Source: Mangrovicoccus sp. HB161399 (GTDB taxonomy: Bacteria; Pseudomonadota; Alphaproteobacteria; Rhodobacterales; Rhodobacteraceae). Taken from it: a stretch of 64,000 nt of DNA. Positions within the stretch are counted from its first letter, which is position 1, and every line of letters starts with the position of its first letter. The stretch is from the NCBI RefSeq assembly GCF_013184745.1, contig NZ_JAATVU010000026.1:24351-88350 (forward strand), read 5' to 3'. A program made the position numbers and the translations under genes. The notes beneath the pieces are model-generated. The model saw only the letters and a list, made by a program, of their open reading frames with translations. It was not told where the DNA came from and did no database searches. Shown one piece after another: positions 18,142 to 26,430 of the stretch.

Positions 18142-18874
18142 GCGCAAGGTCGCCATCGTCACCGGCGGCGGCCGCGGCATCGGCCGGGGCTGCGCGCTGG
18201 ACCTGGCCGCGAAGGGCGCGGATGTGGTGCTGGTCGACCTGATCTCCGGAGATCTCGCGCGCACCGCCGCCGAAATCGAAGCGCTCGGCGCGCGGGTGCT
18301 GACCTATGAGGCGGATGTCGCGGACCACGCCGCCGCCGCCCGCATCGCGGGCGAGGTGCACGGGCGCTGGGGGCGGCTGGACATCCTGGTCAACAACGCC
18401 GACAAGTCGCAGCCCAAGGGCATCGGCGAAATCACCGAAGAGGAATTCGACCGCACCATCACGGTGAACCTCAAGGGCGCGTTCAACTGGACGCAGGCGG
18501 TCCTGCCCGTGATGGCAACGGGCCGGATCGTGATGATGTCGAGCTACAATGCCTACACGGGCGGGGTCACCAGCGCGGTCAGCCGCTTCGCCTACACGGC
18601 GGCCAAGGCCGGGCTGCTCGGCATGACCCGGGCGCTGGCAAAGGAGCTGTCGCCGCATGTCCTCGTCAACGCGGTCTGCCCCGGCGTGATCCGCACCGAG
18701 CTGACCGGCGCGATGATCGGCGGCCGGGAGGCGGAACTGACGGCCGGGATCAGCCTGGGACGCATGGGCACGCCTGCCGACGTGGCACAGGTCGTGAGCT
18801 TCCTGGCGCTCTCCGAGCCCTGCTTCGTCACCGGCCAGGACATTTCTGTCGAGGGCGGCCAGTGGGTGACCTGA
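18131..18874 (+). CDS. SDR-family NAD(P)-dependent oxidoreductase
   Basis: Classical short-chain dehydrogenase, 247 residues, with the cofactor motif TGGGRGIG at about 12-19. The second motif reads NNAD instead of NNAG. The Ser-Tyr-Lys triad is in MMSSYNAY and FAYTAAKAG, with a C-terminal FVTGQDISVEGGQ. It is the second SDR of the operon and the last plus-strand gene before the convergent FAD oxidoreductase. The start at 18131 lies inside the end of the deacetylase gene (11-bp overlap). Confidence 0.87.
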   Translation: MPPERKVAIVTGGGRGIGRGCALDLAAKGADVVLVDLISGDLARTAAEIEALGARVLTYEADVADHAAAARIAGEVHGRWGRLDILVNNADKSQPKGIGEITEEEFDRTITVNLKGAFNWTQAVLPVMATGRIVMMSSYNAYTGGVTSAVSRFAYTAAKAGLLGMTRALAKELSPHVLVNAVCPGVIRTELTGAMIGGREAELTAGISLGRMGTPADVAQVVSFLALSEPCFVTGQDISVEGGQWVT

Positions 18875-18886
18875 CCGCCCGGCGCA

Positions 18887-20302
18887 TCACTCCGGGACGA
18901 CGCGCCCCGGATTGAGGATCCCCTTCGGGTCGAGCGCGGCCTTCACCGTCCGCATCAGCCCCAGCTCCACAGGCGCCTTGTAGCGGCGCATCTCGTCCAG
19001 ATGGATCGAGCCCACGCCATGCTCCGCGCTGAAGGTCCCGCCGAGGCCGTGCGCGATGTCATAGGCGCGGCGGTCCAGATCGGCCTGCGTGGCTTCCGGA
19101 TCCGGTTTCGCCGCCCAGTCCGCATGGGAGAACATCGCGATCCAGTGCAGGTTGCCGTCGCCGACATGGCTGACCACCACCTGCTCGGCCTCCGGCCAAT
19201 ACTCGGCCAGCATCGCCTCGGCCTCTGCCAGGAATTCGCCGATCCGCGCCACCGGCACCGCGATGTCATGGGTCAGCCCCATGCCCTCGCGGACATTCGC
19301 CTCGGTCACGGTGTGGCGCTGCGCCCAGATCGCCTCGCGCTGGCGCTCGTTCTGGCCGATCACGGCGTCGACCAGCGTGCCGTTTTCCAGCATCGGCTCC
19401 AGCGCGGCGGTGAGGCTGTCCAGCATCTCCTCCTCGCTGCGCCCGCCCACGACCTCGACCAGAAGCGACCACGCCGCGCCGTCGGGCAGGGGCAGGGAGA
19501 GCTGCGGGAAATGCCGCTGCACGATGCGGATCTGGCTGGCGGAGAGCAGCTCCAGCGCGTCGACTTCGCCGGGAAAGGCGGCGCGCATCGCCTGCGCGGT
19601 CGCCAGGACCTCTGCGGTGCCGGTGAAGTAAAGCTGCGCCGTCACCCGCGAGCGCGGCCGGGCGAACAGCTTCAGCGTCGCGCCGGTGACGATGCCCAGC
19701 GTGCCTTCGGTGCCGATCATCAGCTGCTTGAGGTCGAGCCCGGTATTGTTCTTGCGCAGGGACCGCAGCCCGTTCCAGACCGTGCCGTCGGCCAGGACCG
19801 CTTCGACCCCCAGCACCAGATCCCGCATCGGCCCGTAGCGCACCACCGCCGTGCCGCCGGCATTGGTGGCGATGTTGCCGCCGATCTGGCAGGTGCCTTC
19901 TGCGCCCAGCGAAAGAGGAAACAGCCGGTCCGCGGCTTCCGCCGCCTCCTGCACCGCTTGCAGCGTGACGCCCGCATCGACGGTGATGCTGTCATCCTCC
20001 GGACTGACCTTGCGGATGCGGTTGAGGCGTCCGAGGCCCAGAACGATGCCCGCGCCGGAGGGCCCCGGCACGGACCCGCCGCAGATGCCGGTATTGCCGC
20101 CCTGCGGCCAGACCGGGGTGCCGGTCCCGTGGCAGAGGCGCAGCACGGCAGAAACCGCCTCCACCGTGCCGGGCAGCACCACCGCCCGGGCGCGGCCGGA
20201 ATAGCGGCGGCGCCAGTCGGTGAAATGCGGCTCCATCTCGGCCCCGCCGGTCAGGACCACGGTATCGGGTATCGCGGCAAGCCGCGCGTCGAAGCTGGTC
20301 AT
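18887..20302 (-). CDS. FAD-binding oxidoreductase, GlcD/D-2-hydroxyacid dehydrogenase family
   Basis: Flavoprotein of 471 residues that should oxidise a D-2-hydroxy acid to a 2-keto acid. The FAD_binding_4 domain carries PQGGNTGICGG (about 65-75), the NIATNAGGTAVVRYG segment and RKNNTGLDLKQLMIGTEG, which resembles D-lactate and D-2-hydroxyglutarate dehydrogenases. The C-terminal FAD-oxidase domain has SHVGDGNLHW and FSAEHGVGSIH. The ATG at 20302 overlaps the stop of the DHDPS-family gene as ATGA. A similar pair occurs at 26.4-28.8 kb. D-2-hydroxyglutarate is one candidate substrate given hglS in the window; others are equally possible. Confidence 0.85.
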   Translation of the reverse strand: MTSFDARLAAIPDTVVLTGGAEMEPHFTDWRRRYSGRARAVVLPGTVEAVSAVLRLCHGTGTPVWPQGGNTGICGGSVPGPSGAGIVLGLGRLNRIRKVSPEDDSITVDAGVTLQAVQEAAEAADRLFPLSLGAEGTCQIGGNIATNAGGTAVVRYGPMRDLVLGVEAVLADGTVWNGLRSLRKNNTGLDLKQLMIGTEGTLGIVTGATLKLFARPRSRVTAQLYFTGTAEVLATAQAMRAAFPGEVDALELLSASQIRIVQRHFPQLSLPLPDGAAWSLLVEVVGGRSEEEMLDSLTAALEPMLENGTLVDAVIGQNERQREAIWAQRHTVTEANVREGMGLTHDIAVPVARIGEFLAEAEAMLAEYWPEAEQVVVSHVGDGNLHWIAMFSHADWAAKPDPEATQADLDRRAYDIAHGLGGTFSAEHGVGSIHLDEMRRYKAPVELGLMRTVKAALDPKGILNPGRVVPE

Positions 20303-21222
20303 GCCGCTTCTCCGGTTGCCAGAGCGGCGCTGCATTCGGCCTCGATCTGCAGTGCGGCGGGCAGAACGTCGCGCAGCCGGGCGACGGTGTCCGGACCCGC
20401 GCTGCGCAGCGGCGGCAGCGGCGCGCCCTGCGGCTGGCCGAGGATCTCCAGCGCGGCGCGCAACGGTCCGGGATTGTGCTCGGCATAGAGCGCCGCGACC
20501 GCGGGCATCAGCCGCCGGTGCAGAACGGTCGCTTCCGCCATCCGGCCCGACGCCGCCAGCCGGTGCAGCAGCGCCCAGGCCCGCGGGAAGAGGCAGGAGG
20601 TCGCCAGCACGCCGCCCTTTGCCCCCATCGCGACATGGACGGGATAGACGTTTTCCTCGCCGGTCAGGATGTCGATCTGCGCCCCGGCCAGTTCCACCAC
20701 CTTCATCTGCTGCGGCAGGCTGGGCGAGCAGGCCTTCATCGCCGTCACCCGCGTCTCCGCCGCCAGCGCGGCCACGGTTTCGGGCGCCAGGTCGATGCCG
20801 GTGCGGTAAGGGATCTCGTAGAGCATCTGCGGAAGCGAGGACGCGTCCGAGACAGCCTTGTAATAGTCGACGATGCCTGCCTGGGTGGGGCGCGCGTAAT
20901 AGGGCGTCACCACCATCAGCATGTCGGCCCCGGCCGCTTCGTAGGCGCGGGCGGCCTCCAGCGTGTCGCCGATGCCGGGCGAGAGGATGCCCGCAATCAC
21001 CGGCACGCGGCCCGCCGCGGCGTCCAGCGTCGCTTCCAGCATCTCCTGCCGCTGCGCCACGCTCAGCGCCGTTGCCTCGCCCGTGCCGCCGATCGGGGCC
21101 AGTCCCGCGGTGCCCGCCGCGATCATCGACTCCGCCAGCGCGGCGACGGCCTTGCGGTCGATGCGGCCGGTCTCGAGAAGCGGGGTCGGGGTGGCGGTGA
21201 CGATGCCCGAGAGTCGCAGCAT
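20299..21222 (-). CDS. DHDPS/N-acetylneuraminate lyase-family aldolase
   Basis: Class I aldolase-fold protein of 307 residues. The Schiff-base Lys is probably in VTAMKACSP. The family Tyr is in LYEIPYRTG, and the active-site loop reads PIGGTGEATALS, where DapA has GTTGE. These differences and the catabolic neighbours argue against lysine biosynthesis; reversible cleavage or formation of a 2-keto acid is more likely. It is coupled by ATGA overlap to the downstream FAD oxidoreductase and is clearly paralogous to the protein at 26431-27333. Confidence 0.85.
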   Translation of the reverse strand: MLRLSGIVTATPTPLLETGRIDRKAVAALAESMIAAGTAGLAPIGGTGEATALSVAQRQEMLEATLDAAAGRVPVIAGILSPGIGDTLEAARAYEAAGADMLMVVTPYYARPTQAGIVDYYKAVSDASSLPQMLYEIPYRTGIDLAPETVAALAAETRVTAMKACSPSLPQQMKVVELAGAQIDILTGEENVYPVHVAMGAKGGVLATSCLFPRAWALLHRLAASGRMAEATVLHRRLMPAVAALYAEHNPGPLRAALEILGQPQGAPLPPLRSAGPDTVARLRDVLPAALQIEAECSAALATGEAA

Positions 21223-21284
21223 TGGGGGCGGTCCTTCCTGTTGTCCTGCTCCCGTTCTGCGCCGCCGTTGCCGGTCAGGAAAGC

Positions 21285-21304
21285 GGAAACCGTTTCCTAT
21301 AGGA
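21285..21304. promoter_or_regulatory. Overlapping palindromes upstream of the DHDPS-family gene
   Basis: GGAAAC-C-GTTTCC (21285-21297) and TCCTATAGGA (21295-21304) overlap in the 127-bp gap between the hydroxyacid dehydrogenase gene and the DHDPS-family gene, both on the minus strand. Read on the minus strand, the TATCCTATAGG stretch could also be a -10 region. A regulator site controlling the DHDPS-FAD pair is inferred, with the XRE-cupin protein as one candidate. Confidence 0.45.
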
Positions 21305-21349
21305 TAAAATGTGTCGCAAAACGAACGACGCCGGTAAAATGCCCGGATT

Positions 21350-22516
21350 TCAGGCGACGCGGCGGGCAGCGGGCGCGGCCATTCCGGGCAGATCCGCCTG
21401 GTGGAGCCCCGACAGGATCATCGCCTCTTCCAGTTCCTGCAGCAGGCAGCCGAGCGCGGTTTGCGCGCCGTCCTCGCCGGCTGCCGCCAGCCCCCAGAGC
21501 GGCAGCCGCCCGGACATCACCCCCGCGGCGCCGGCATGGAGGTACTTGAGAACGTCCAGCCCGTGGCGCACGCCGCTGTCGGCCATCACCGCGATCCGGC
21601 CGCCGACGGCCCCGCAAATGTCCGGCAGCAGGTCCAGAACCGCCGGGCAGGCATCGAAATTGCGGCCGCCATGCGAGGAGACGACGATGCCATCGGCGCC
21701 GATTTCCGCCGCTTTCACCGCGTCTTCCGGCGCGCAGATGCCCTTCAGCAGCAGCTTGCCGGTCCAGCGGTCGCGGATCCGGGTCACGGCATCCCAGTCG
21801 CGCGGCGGAGCGAAGCCGACGCGCGGGTCGCCGGAGGCGCGGGTCAGGGTGGGGCGGCTGCCTTCGGGATAATGGCCATAGGCCGGCATGCCGCCGCGCA
21901 GCAGCTCCGGCAGAATCACCCGGGCCGCCCAGGGGGCGTGCAGCGCCACGTCCAGCATGGTGCGGGCGGTCCAGCGGAAGGGCATGCCGAAGCCGCGCCG
22001 GTCGTTCCAGTCCTTCCGGATCGGGACCGGCGTGTCGAGCGTCGGCACCAGCACCTCGGCGCCCTGGCCGGCGGCGTGGCGCATGAGGCCGAAGGTCAGC
22101 TCCTCGTCGGCCCAGGAATAGAGCTGCATCCAGATCGCCGCCTCGGGAACTTCGGCGCGGATCGCCTCGATCGGCGTCACCGACTGGGTGGAGAGGCAGA
22201 CCGGCAGGCCCAGCCGCGCGGCGGCACGGGCCATGCGGATCTCGCCCGCGCGCTCCACCAGCCCGGCCAGCGCGGTAGGGGCGATGACGATCGGTGCGGC
22301 CATCGCCGTGCCGAGGATTTCCGTTGCCATGACAGGCGGTTCCGCGCCGCGCAGCACCTTAGGGACGATGGTCGCCGCATCCAGGCGCTCCCGGTCGCGG
22401 GCCAGCGACAGTTCCGAGGCGACGCCGCGGTCGATATAGTCGAAGACGCCCCGCGGCAGGCGGCGGCGGGCAATGGCGCGCCATTCGGCGAAGCTGCGCG
22501 GGGGCAGGGGCGTCAT
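21350..22516 (-). CDS. FMN-dependent alpha-hydroxyacid dehydrogenase (LldD/glycolate oxidase family)
   Basis: FMN-binding TIM-barrel oxidoreductase of 388 residues that oxidises an L-2-hydroxy acid. The family segments are FDYIDRG near the N-terminus, PTALAGL, the Lys in LLLKGICAPEDA and the catalytic His-Gly-Gly-Arg in VVSSHGGRNFD. Two small deviations are seen: SSHGG for SNHGG and RNFD for RQLD. It overlaps the regulator gene upstream by 4 bp. With the GlcD-type enzymes nearby, both stereoisomers of a hydroxy acid could be oxidised here. Confidence 0.88.
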   Translation of the reverse strand: MTPLPPRSFAEWRAIARRRLPRGVFDYIDRGVASELSLARDRERLDAATIVPKVLRGAEPPVMATEILGTAMAAPIVIAPTALAGLVERAGEIRMARAAARLGLPVCLSTQSVTPIEAIRAEVPEAAIWMQLYSWADEELTFGLMRHAAGQGAEVLVPTLDTPVPIRKDWNDRRGFGMPFRWTARTMLDVALHAPWAARVILPELLRGGMPAYGHYPEGSRPTLTRASGDPRVGFAPPRDWDAVTRIRDRWTGKLLLKGICAPEDAVKAAEIGADGIVVSSHGGRNFDACPAVLDLLPDICGAVGGRIAVMADSGVRHGLDVLKYLHAGAAGVMSGRLPLWGLAAAGEDGAQTALGCLLQELEEAMILSGLHQADLPGMAAPAARRVA

Positions 22517-23148
22517 GCGGTCATGACCCAGACGACTTCCGCATCCTCGGGGCCGACCGAGGTCCAGGCATGGCCCGCGGAGGCGTCGTAATAGACCGAG
22601 TCCCCGGGACCCATCTCCAGCGGCTGGTAGGCCGAGGTGTGCAGCAGCATCCGTCCCTTCAGCACCATCAGGAAGACCTCGTCATCAGAGCGCGGCAGGG
22701 CGGGATAGTCGGCTTCCAGATCCCGCGCGGTCACCTTGGTCAGGACCGGCACCATCTTCTTGTTCTTCATCTCGGCGCAGAGCAGCACGTTGTTGCAGCT
22801 CTTCGAGGTATGCGGCGTGCCCTGGCCCGCCCGCGTCACCACGCGGCGGCCCTGCACGGCCTCGCTGCGCTCCGTCTCGGCGAAGAGCTGGGACATCTCG
22901 ATGCCGAGCCCGGCGACGATCTTCTGCAGGGTCGCCACCGTCGGCGAAAGCTCGCTGCGCTCGATCTTGGACAAGGTGGAGGCGGCGACGCCCGAGGCCC
23001 GGGCCAGCGATTGCAGCGACATGGCGCGTTCGCGCCGCAGCGTCTCGATCTGCCGCGACAGCCCGTCTTCGGCTTGGCCGGGGCGCCTGCGCAGGGCGGC
23101 CGAAGCCGGCTCGGCCGTTCCCATGAGGTCGTTCCCCTCGCTGTCCAT
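22513..23148 (-). CDS. XRE-family regulator with C-terminal cupin domain
   Basis: DNA-binding regulator of about 211 residues. A helix-turn-helix of the XRE type lies at about 31-85 (MSLQSLARASGVAASTLSKIE and following), and a small-molecule-binding cupin at about 130-205 (VLKGRMLLHTS, MGPGDSVYYDASAGHAW). The start is uncertain: ATG at 23148 has AAGGA 12 nt upstream, an ATG at 23124 has GAGGGG nearby, and an ATG at 23211 would extend the protein. It is divergent from the TRAP genes and overlaps the FMN dehydrogenase gene, so it probably controls both directions. Confidence 0.88.
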   Translation of the reverse strand: MDSEGNDLMGTAEPASAALRRRPGQAEDGLSRQIETLRRERAMSLQSLARASGVAASTLSKIERSELSPTVATLQKIVAGLGIEMSQLFAETERSEAVQGRRVVTRAGQGTPHTSKSCNNVLLCAEMKNKKMVPVLTKVTARDLEADYPALPRSDDEVFLMVLKGRMLLHTSAYQPLEMGPGDSVYYDASAGHAWTSVGPEDAEVVWVMTA

Positions 23149-23455
23149 CCGCAGACCCTTTCCTTGCCCTTGCTGTCCAGACGATAGCGAGGATGGAGGC
23201 GGCATTTCCACTATCCGAAACAGCAGGCCCGACAGATTCTGCCTGAGATCGCCATTGCAGCCCTCGAAATGGGCGTTCCGGCAGCATTTATGCCTAATTA
23301 GCAGGCTAAAAATGCGCCACTATCCTGTAATATCGTAGCCTTTGCGAAAAATTGTTGACGAAAATGCCGGTCCGGCCAGCATCGGTGAGACCAAGACAAC
23401 GAGACAGGCCCGGCCCGGCGGCCGAGGCCGATCCGGCAACAGGAAGGACCGACCC
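23149..23455. promoter_or_regulatory. Divergent promoter region between XRE-cupin regulator and TRAP operon
   Basis: A gene-free stretch of about 307 bp, with a relatively AT-rich core at 23280-23370. A palindrome lies at 23298-23309 inside a wider GCATTT/AAATGC inverted repeat (23284-23315). CACTATCC occurs at 23209 and 23318. Promoters for both directions must lie here; none is clear enough to mark by base. Confidence 0.6.
23298..23309. promoter_or_regulatory. Palindrome TTAGC-AG-GCTAA, candidate operator
   Basis: A 5-bp perfect inverted repeat with a 2-bp centre, nested in a second inverted repeat, lies between the divergent regulator and transporter genes. It fits a site for the dimeric XRE-cupin protein; this is inference from symmetry and position. 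Confidence 0.45.
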
Positions 23456-24481
23456 ATGCTGCTCAATTCCCTCAAGGCAGGCACAATCGCTGCGACCTTC
23501 GCGTTGGCAGGCGCGCTGGCCCCGGTGCAGGCCGACACGATCCGCATCGGCACCGTCGACGGCGAAGGCAACCTGCTGGACAATGTCTACTGGGCCTATA
23601 CGGAGGTCTTCGACTCCATCCTGAAGGCGCAGACCGGCGGCGAATACGAGCTGCAGGTCTTCCCGAACGGCCAGCTCGGCGATCTGGAGTCGATGCTGGA
23701 GCAGGTCGCGCGCGGCTCGCTGCAGATCGTGGCAGGCATCAGCGCAGGCCACCTGCAGGCCTATACCGACATCGCCGCCGTGCTGGAAATGCCCTACGTC
23801 TTCCCCTCGACCGCCGTCGCGCGCGAGGTCATGGACGGCAAGTTCGGCAAGGACCTGTCCGACCGCATCGCCGAGGAGACCGGCGTGCGCATCATTTCCT
23901 ACCTGCCGTCCGCCTTCCGCAACTTCTCCAGCTCGACCAAGCTGATCAAGTCGCCCGAGGACATGGCGGGCATGAAGATGCGCACCCAGCAGATCCCGAT
24001 CCACGTGGCGATGGTCGAGGCGCTCGGCGCCAACCCGACCCCGATCGCCTGGTCCGAGCTCTATTCCGCGCTGCAGACCGGCGTGGTCGACGGCCAGGAG
24101 AACGCGCCCTACACCATGCTGATGGCGAACCTTCAGGAAGTGCAGAAGTTCTACACGCTCGACCATCACCTGCTGAACATGCCGATCGTGGCGATGAACG
24201 AGGACTACTACCAGTCGCTGCCCGACGGCGTGAAGGCGACCATCGACGAGGCGGCAGGCGAGGCGGCCTTCGCGCTTCTCGGCATCGTCAAGGCCAAGGA
24301 ATCCCAGGACCTTGCCGTGATCGAGGATGCCGGCGTCGAGATCTACCAGCCCTCTCCGGAGGAATTCCAGATGTTCGTCGACAAGGTGCAGGCGCCGGTC
24401 GAGACCATCCTCGCCGACATCGTCGGACAGGACCTGATCGACGAGCTGAAGGCGGCCGTGGCCGACGCCCAGGCCGAGTGA
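23456..24481 (+). CDS. TRAP transporter solute-binding protein (DctP family)
   Basis: Periplasmic binding protein of 341 residues for a TRAP carboxylate importer. A Sec signal peptide covers about 1-24 (ending VQA). Family hallmarks are the KMRTQQIPIHVAMVEALGANPTPIAWSELYSALQ region, with the conserved Arg that binds the carboxylate, and VDGQENAP. AGGAAGGA precedes the ATG at 23456. It is followed by the small and large membrane subunits, so the TRAP system is complete. The dehydrogenases around it suggest a hydroxy-acid ligand. Confidence 0.94.
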   Translation: MLLNSLKAGTIAATFALAGALAPVQADTIRIGTVDGEGNLLDNVYWAYTEVFDSILKAQTGGEYELQVFPNGQLGDLESMLEQVARGSLQIVAGISAGHLQAYTDIAAVLEMPYVFPSTAVAREVMDGKFGKDLSDRIAEETGVRIISYLPSAFRNFSSSTKLIKSPEDMAGMKMRTQQIPIHVAMVEALGANPTPIAWSELYSALQTGVVDGQENAPYTMLMANLQEVQKFYTLDHHLLNMPIVAMNEDYYQSLPDGVKATIDEAAGEAAFALLGIVKAKESQDLAVIEDAGVEIYQPSPEEFQMFVDKVQAPVETILADIVGQDLIDELKAAVADAQAE

Positions 24482-24490
24482 GGCCGCCTT

Positions 24491-24536
24491 GCCCCGCGCC
24501 CCGGCTTTCCCCTCTCTCTCCGGCCCGGCGCGGGGC
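24491..24536 (+). terminator. Intercistronic hairpin after the TRAP binding-protein gene
   Basis: GCCCCGCGCC (24491-24500) pairs with GGCGCGGGGC (24527-24536), with a further CCGG/CCGG pairing inside. It sits 9 bp after the stop of the binding-protein gene and 42 bp before the next start. It is likely to set a higher level of binding protein than membrane subunits. Confidence 0.6.
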
Positions 24537-24578
24537 CACTGACGACGCGGGCCGCAAAGGCCTCAAGCGGAGCAATCC

Positions 24579-25094
24579 ATGCTGAACACCCTCGAAAGAC
24601 TGGCCGATGCGCTCGGCGCCGTGACCTCGGCGCTGGCGCGGCTGACCCTGGTCGGCGTCGCGGCCTGCCTGATCCTGCAGGTCGTGCTGCGCTATGTCTT
24701 CAACGCGTCGCTGCCCTGGCCCGAAGAGGCCGCGCGCTACCTGATGATCTGGACCGTCATGCTGGCCGGCAGCCTGCTGGTGAAGGACGAGCAGCTGGTG
24801 CGCGTCGATTTCTTCGACCATTTCTGGCCGCACCGCGCGCTGTCGATCCGCAACGCCGTCTTCCGCCTGCTTCTGGCAGGCCTTCTCTTCGTGCTGGTCT
24901 GGAAGGGCTGGGACAATGCCGTCTTCGGACAGCGCCGCACCGCCGTGACGATCGGCATCTCCTTCTTCTGGATCTATCTCGCCGTGCCCGTGGGCGGCGC
25001 GCTGATGATGTTCCACATGATCGTCCTGGCAATCCGCGACCTGGTGCGCGGCACGCCGCAGACCGGTCCCTCCATCCTTAATGCCGAGGTCTGA
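24579..25094 (+). CDS. TRAP transporter small membrane subunit (DctQ family)
   Basis: Inner-membrane protein of 171 residues with four hydrophobic helices (about 20-40, 55-72, 95-112, 130-150). The family segment RYVFNASLPWPEEAARYLMIW lies between the first two. It forms the membrane part of the sodium-driven importer together with the DctM protein that starts 3 bp downstream. Confidence 0.92.
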   Translation: MLNTLERLADALGAVTSALARLTLVGVAACLILQVVLRYVFNASLPWPEEAARYLMIWTVMLAGSLLVKDEQLVRVDFFDHFWPHRALSIRNAVFRLLLAGLLFVLVWKGWDNAVFGQRRTAVTIGISFFWIYLAVPVGGALMMFHMIVLAIRDLVRGTPQTGPSILNAEV

Positions 25095-25097
25095 GCC

Positions 25098-26399
25098 ATG
25101 GAGCATCCCCTCCTGATCACGCTGGGCCTGATGCTGGGCCTGATGGTGCTGGGCAGCCCGGTGATCTTCGCCATCGGCTTTGCCGGTCTCGCCTATTTCT
25201 TCGTGAAGCCGGGCATGACCGCCATGCTCGACATCTATGCCCACAAGTTCTTCACCGGCATGGACGTGTTCATCTGGCTGTCGATCCCGCTCTTCATCAT
25301 CGCGGGCGAGATCATGACCGCGATCGGCATGACCGACAGGCTGGTGAACCTGTCGCGCCTGATGGTCGGCCGCCTGCGCGGCGGGCTGGCCTATGTCAAC
25401 GTCGTCGGCTCGATGATGTTCTCGGGCGTCTCCGGATCGGCGCTGGCGGACATTTCCGCGCTCGGCCCGGTCGAGATGAAGATGATGGAGAAGGACGGCT
25501 ACGAGAAGGACTTCGCCGCCGCCGTCACCGTGTCTTCCGCGATCCAGGGACCGATCATCCCGCCCTCGATTCCGCTGATCATGTTCTCGGCTCTGACCAA
25601 CACGTCGGTCGCCGCGCTGTTCCTGGCCGGCGCCGTGCCGGGGATGCTGCTGGGGCTGTTCCAGATGGCGGTGATCTTCGTCATCGCGCGCCGCCGCGGC
25701 TTTCCGACCAACCCGATTGCCGGGCTGAACCTGCAGGTCGCCTTCGGCATCATCCTGCATGCCTTCTGGGCGATCTTCATGCCGCTGATCATCATCGGGG
25801 GCATCGTCGGCGGCATCTTCACCGCCACCGAAGCCGCCGCCATCGCCGTGGCCTACGGGCTGGTGATCGGCGGGCTGGCCTACCGCAACCTGTCTCTGAA
25901 GGAGCTCTGGGCGATCCTCGACCGCTCGGCGCGCACCTCGGCCTCGGTCTACCTGATCGTCGGCTTCGCCACCGTCATCTCCTGGGTTCTGGCCAACGAG
26001 CGCGTGCCGGCCGAGCTGCAATCCATGGTCGAGGCCGCGAACCTGCAGCCCTGGATGCTGCTGCTGATCCTCAACATCTTCTTCCTGGTCAACGGGCTCT
26101 GGGTGTCGGACTCGGTGCAGCTGCTCCTGTTCGCGCCGCTCTTCACGCCGCTGCTGGCGGCGATGGGCGTCGACCCGGTGCATTTCGGCGTCATCATGGT
26201 GGTGAATGTCATGATCGGCCTGATCACGCCGCCCTACGGGCTGGCGCTGTATCTCGGCTCGTCGATTTCCGGGGTGCCGCTGGGCAAGATCGTCAAGGCG
26301 GCCTGGCCCTTCCTCGTCTCCAATCTCGTGGTGCTGGTGCTGGTCACCTACGTGCCCGCCATTCCTCTCACCCTCCCGCGGCTTCTCGGCTTCCTGTGA
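25098..26399 (+). CDS. TRAP transporter large membrane subunit (DctM family)
   Basis: Inner-membrane permease of 433 residues with about 12 hydrophobic helices, the expected size. Family motifs include the SGVSGSALADISALG region near 115-130, IPPSIPLIMFSALTNTSVAALFLAGAVPG near 155-180, and the C-terminal LITPPYGLALYLGSSISG. It carries the transport path and uses the sodium gradient. A DHDPS-family lyase gene follows by 31 bp and is probably co-transcribed. Confidence 0.95.
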   Translation: MEHPLLITLGLMLGLMVLGSPVIFAIGFAGLAYFFVKPGMTAMLDIYAHKFFTGMDVFIWLSIPLFIIAGEIMTAIGMTDRLVNLSRLMVGRLRGGLAYVNVVGSMMFSGVSGSALADISALGPVEMKMMEKDGYEKDFAAAVTVSSAIQGPIIPPSIPLIMFSALTNTSVAALFLAGAVPGMLLGLFQMAVIFVIARRRGFPTNPIAGLNLQVAFGIILHAFWAIFMPLIIIGGIVGGIFTATEAAAIAVAYGLVIGGLAYRNLSLKELWAILDRSARTSASVYLIVGFATVISWVLANERVPAELQSMVEAANLQPWMLLLILNIFFLVNGLWVSDSVQLLLFAPLFTPLLAAMGVDPVHFGVIMVVNVMIGLITPPYGLALYLGSSISGVPLGKIVKAAWPFLVSNLVVLVLVTYVPAIPLTLPRLLGFL

Positions 26400-26430
26400 T
26401 GCCGCATCCGAACCTCCAAGGACCTCTCCC

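Noticed and set aside
20299..21222. Annotation of the two DHDPS-family proteins as dapA of lysine biosynthesis
   Set aside because: The active-site loop differs (GGTGE), and both genes are translationally coupled to hydroxyacid oxidoreductases in catabolic operons.
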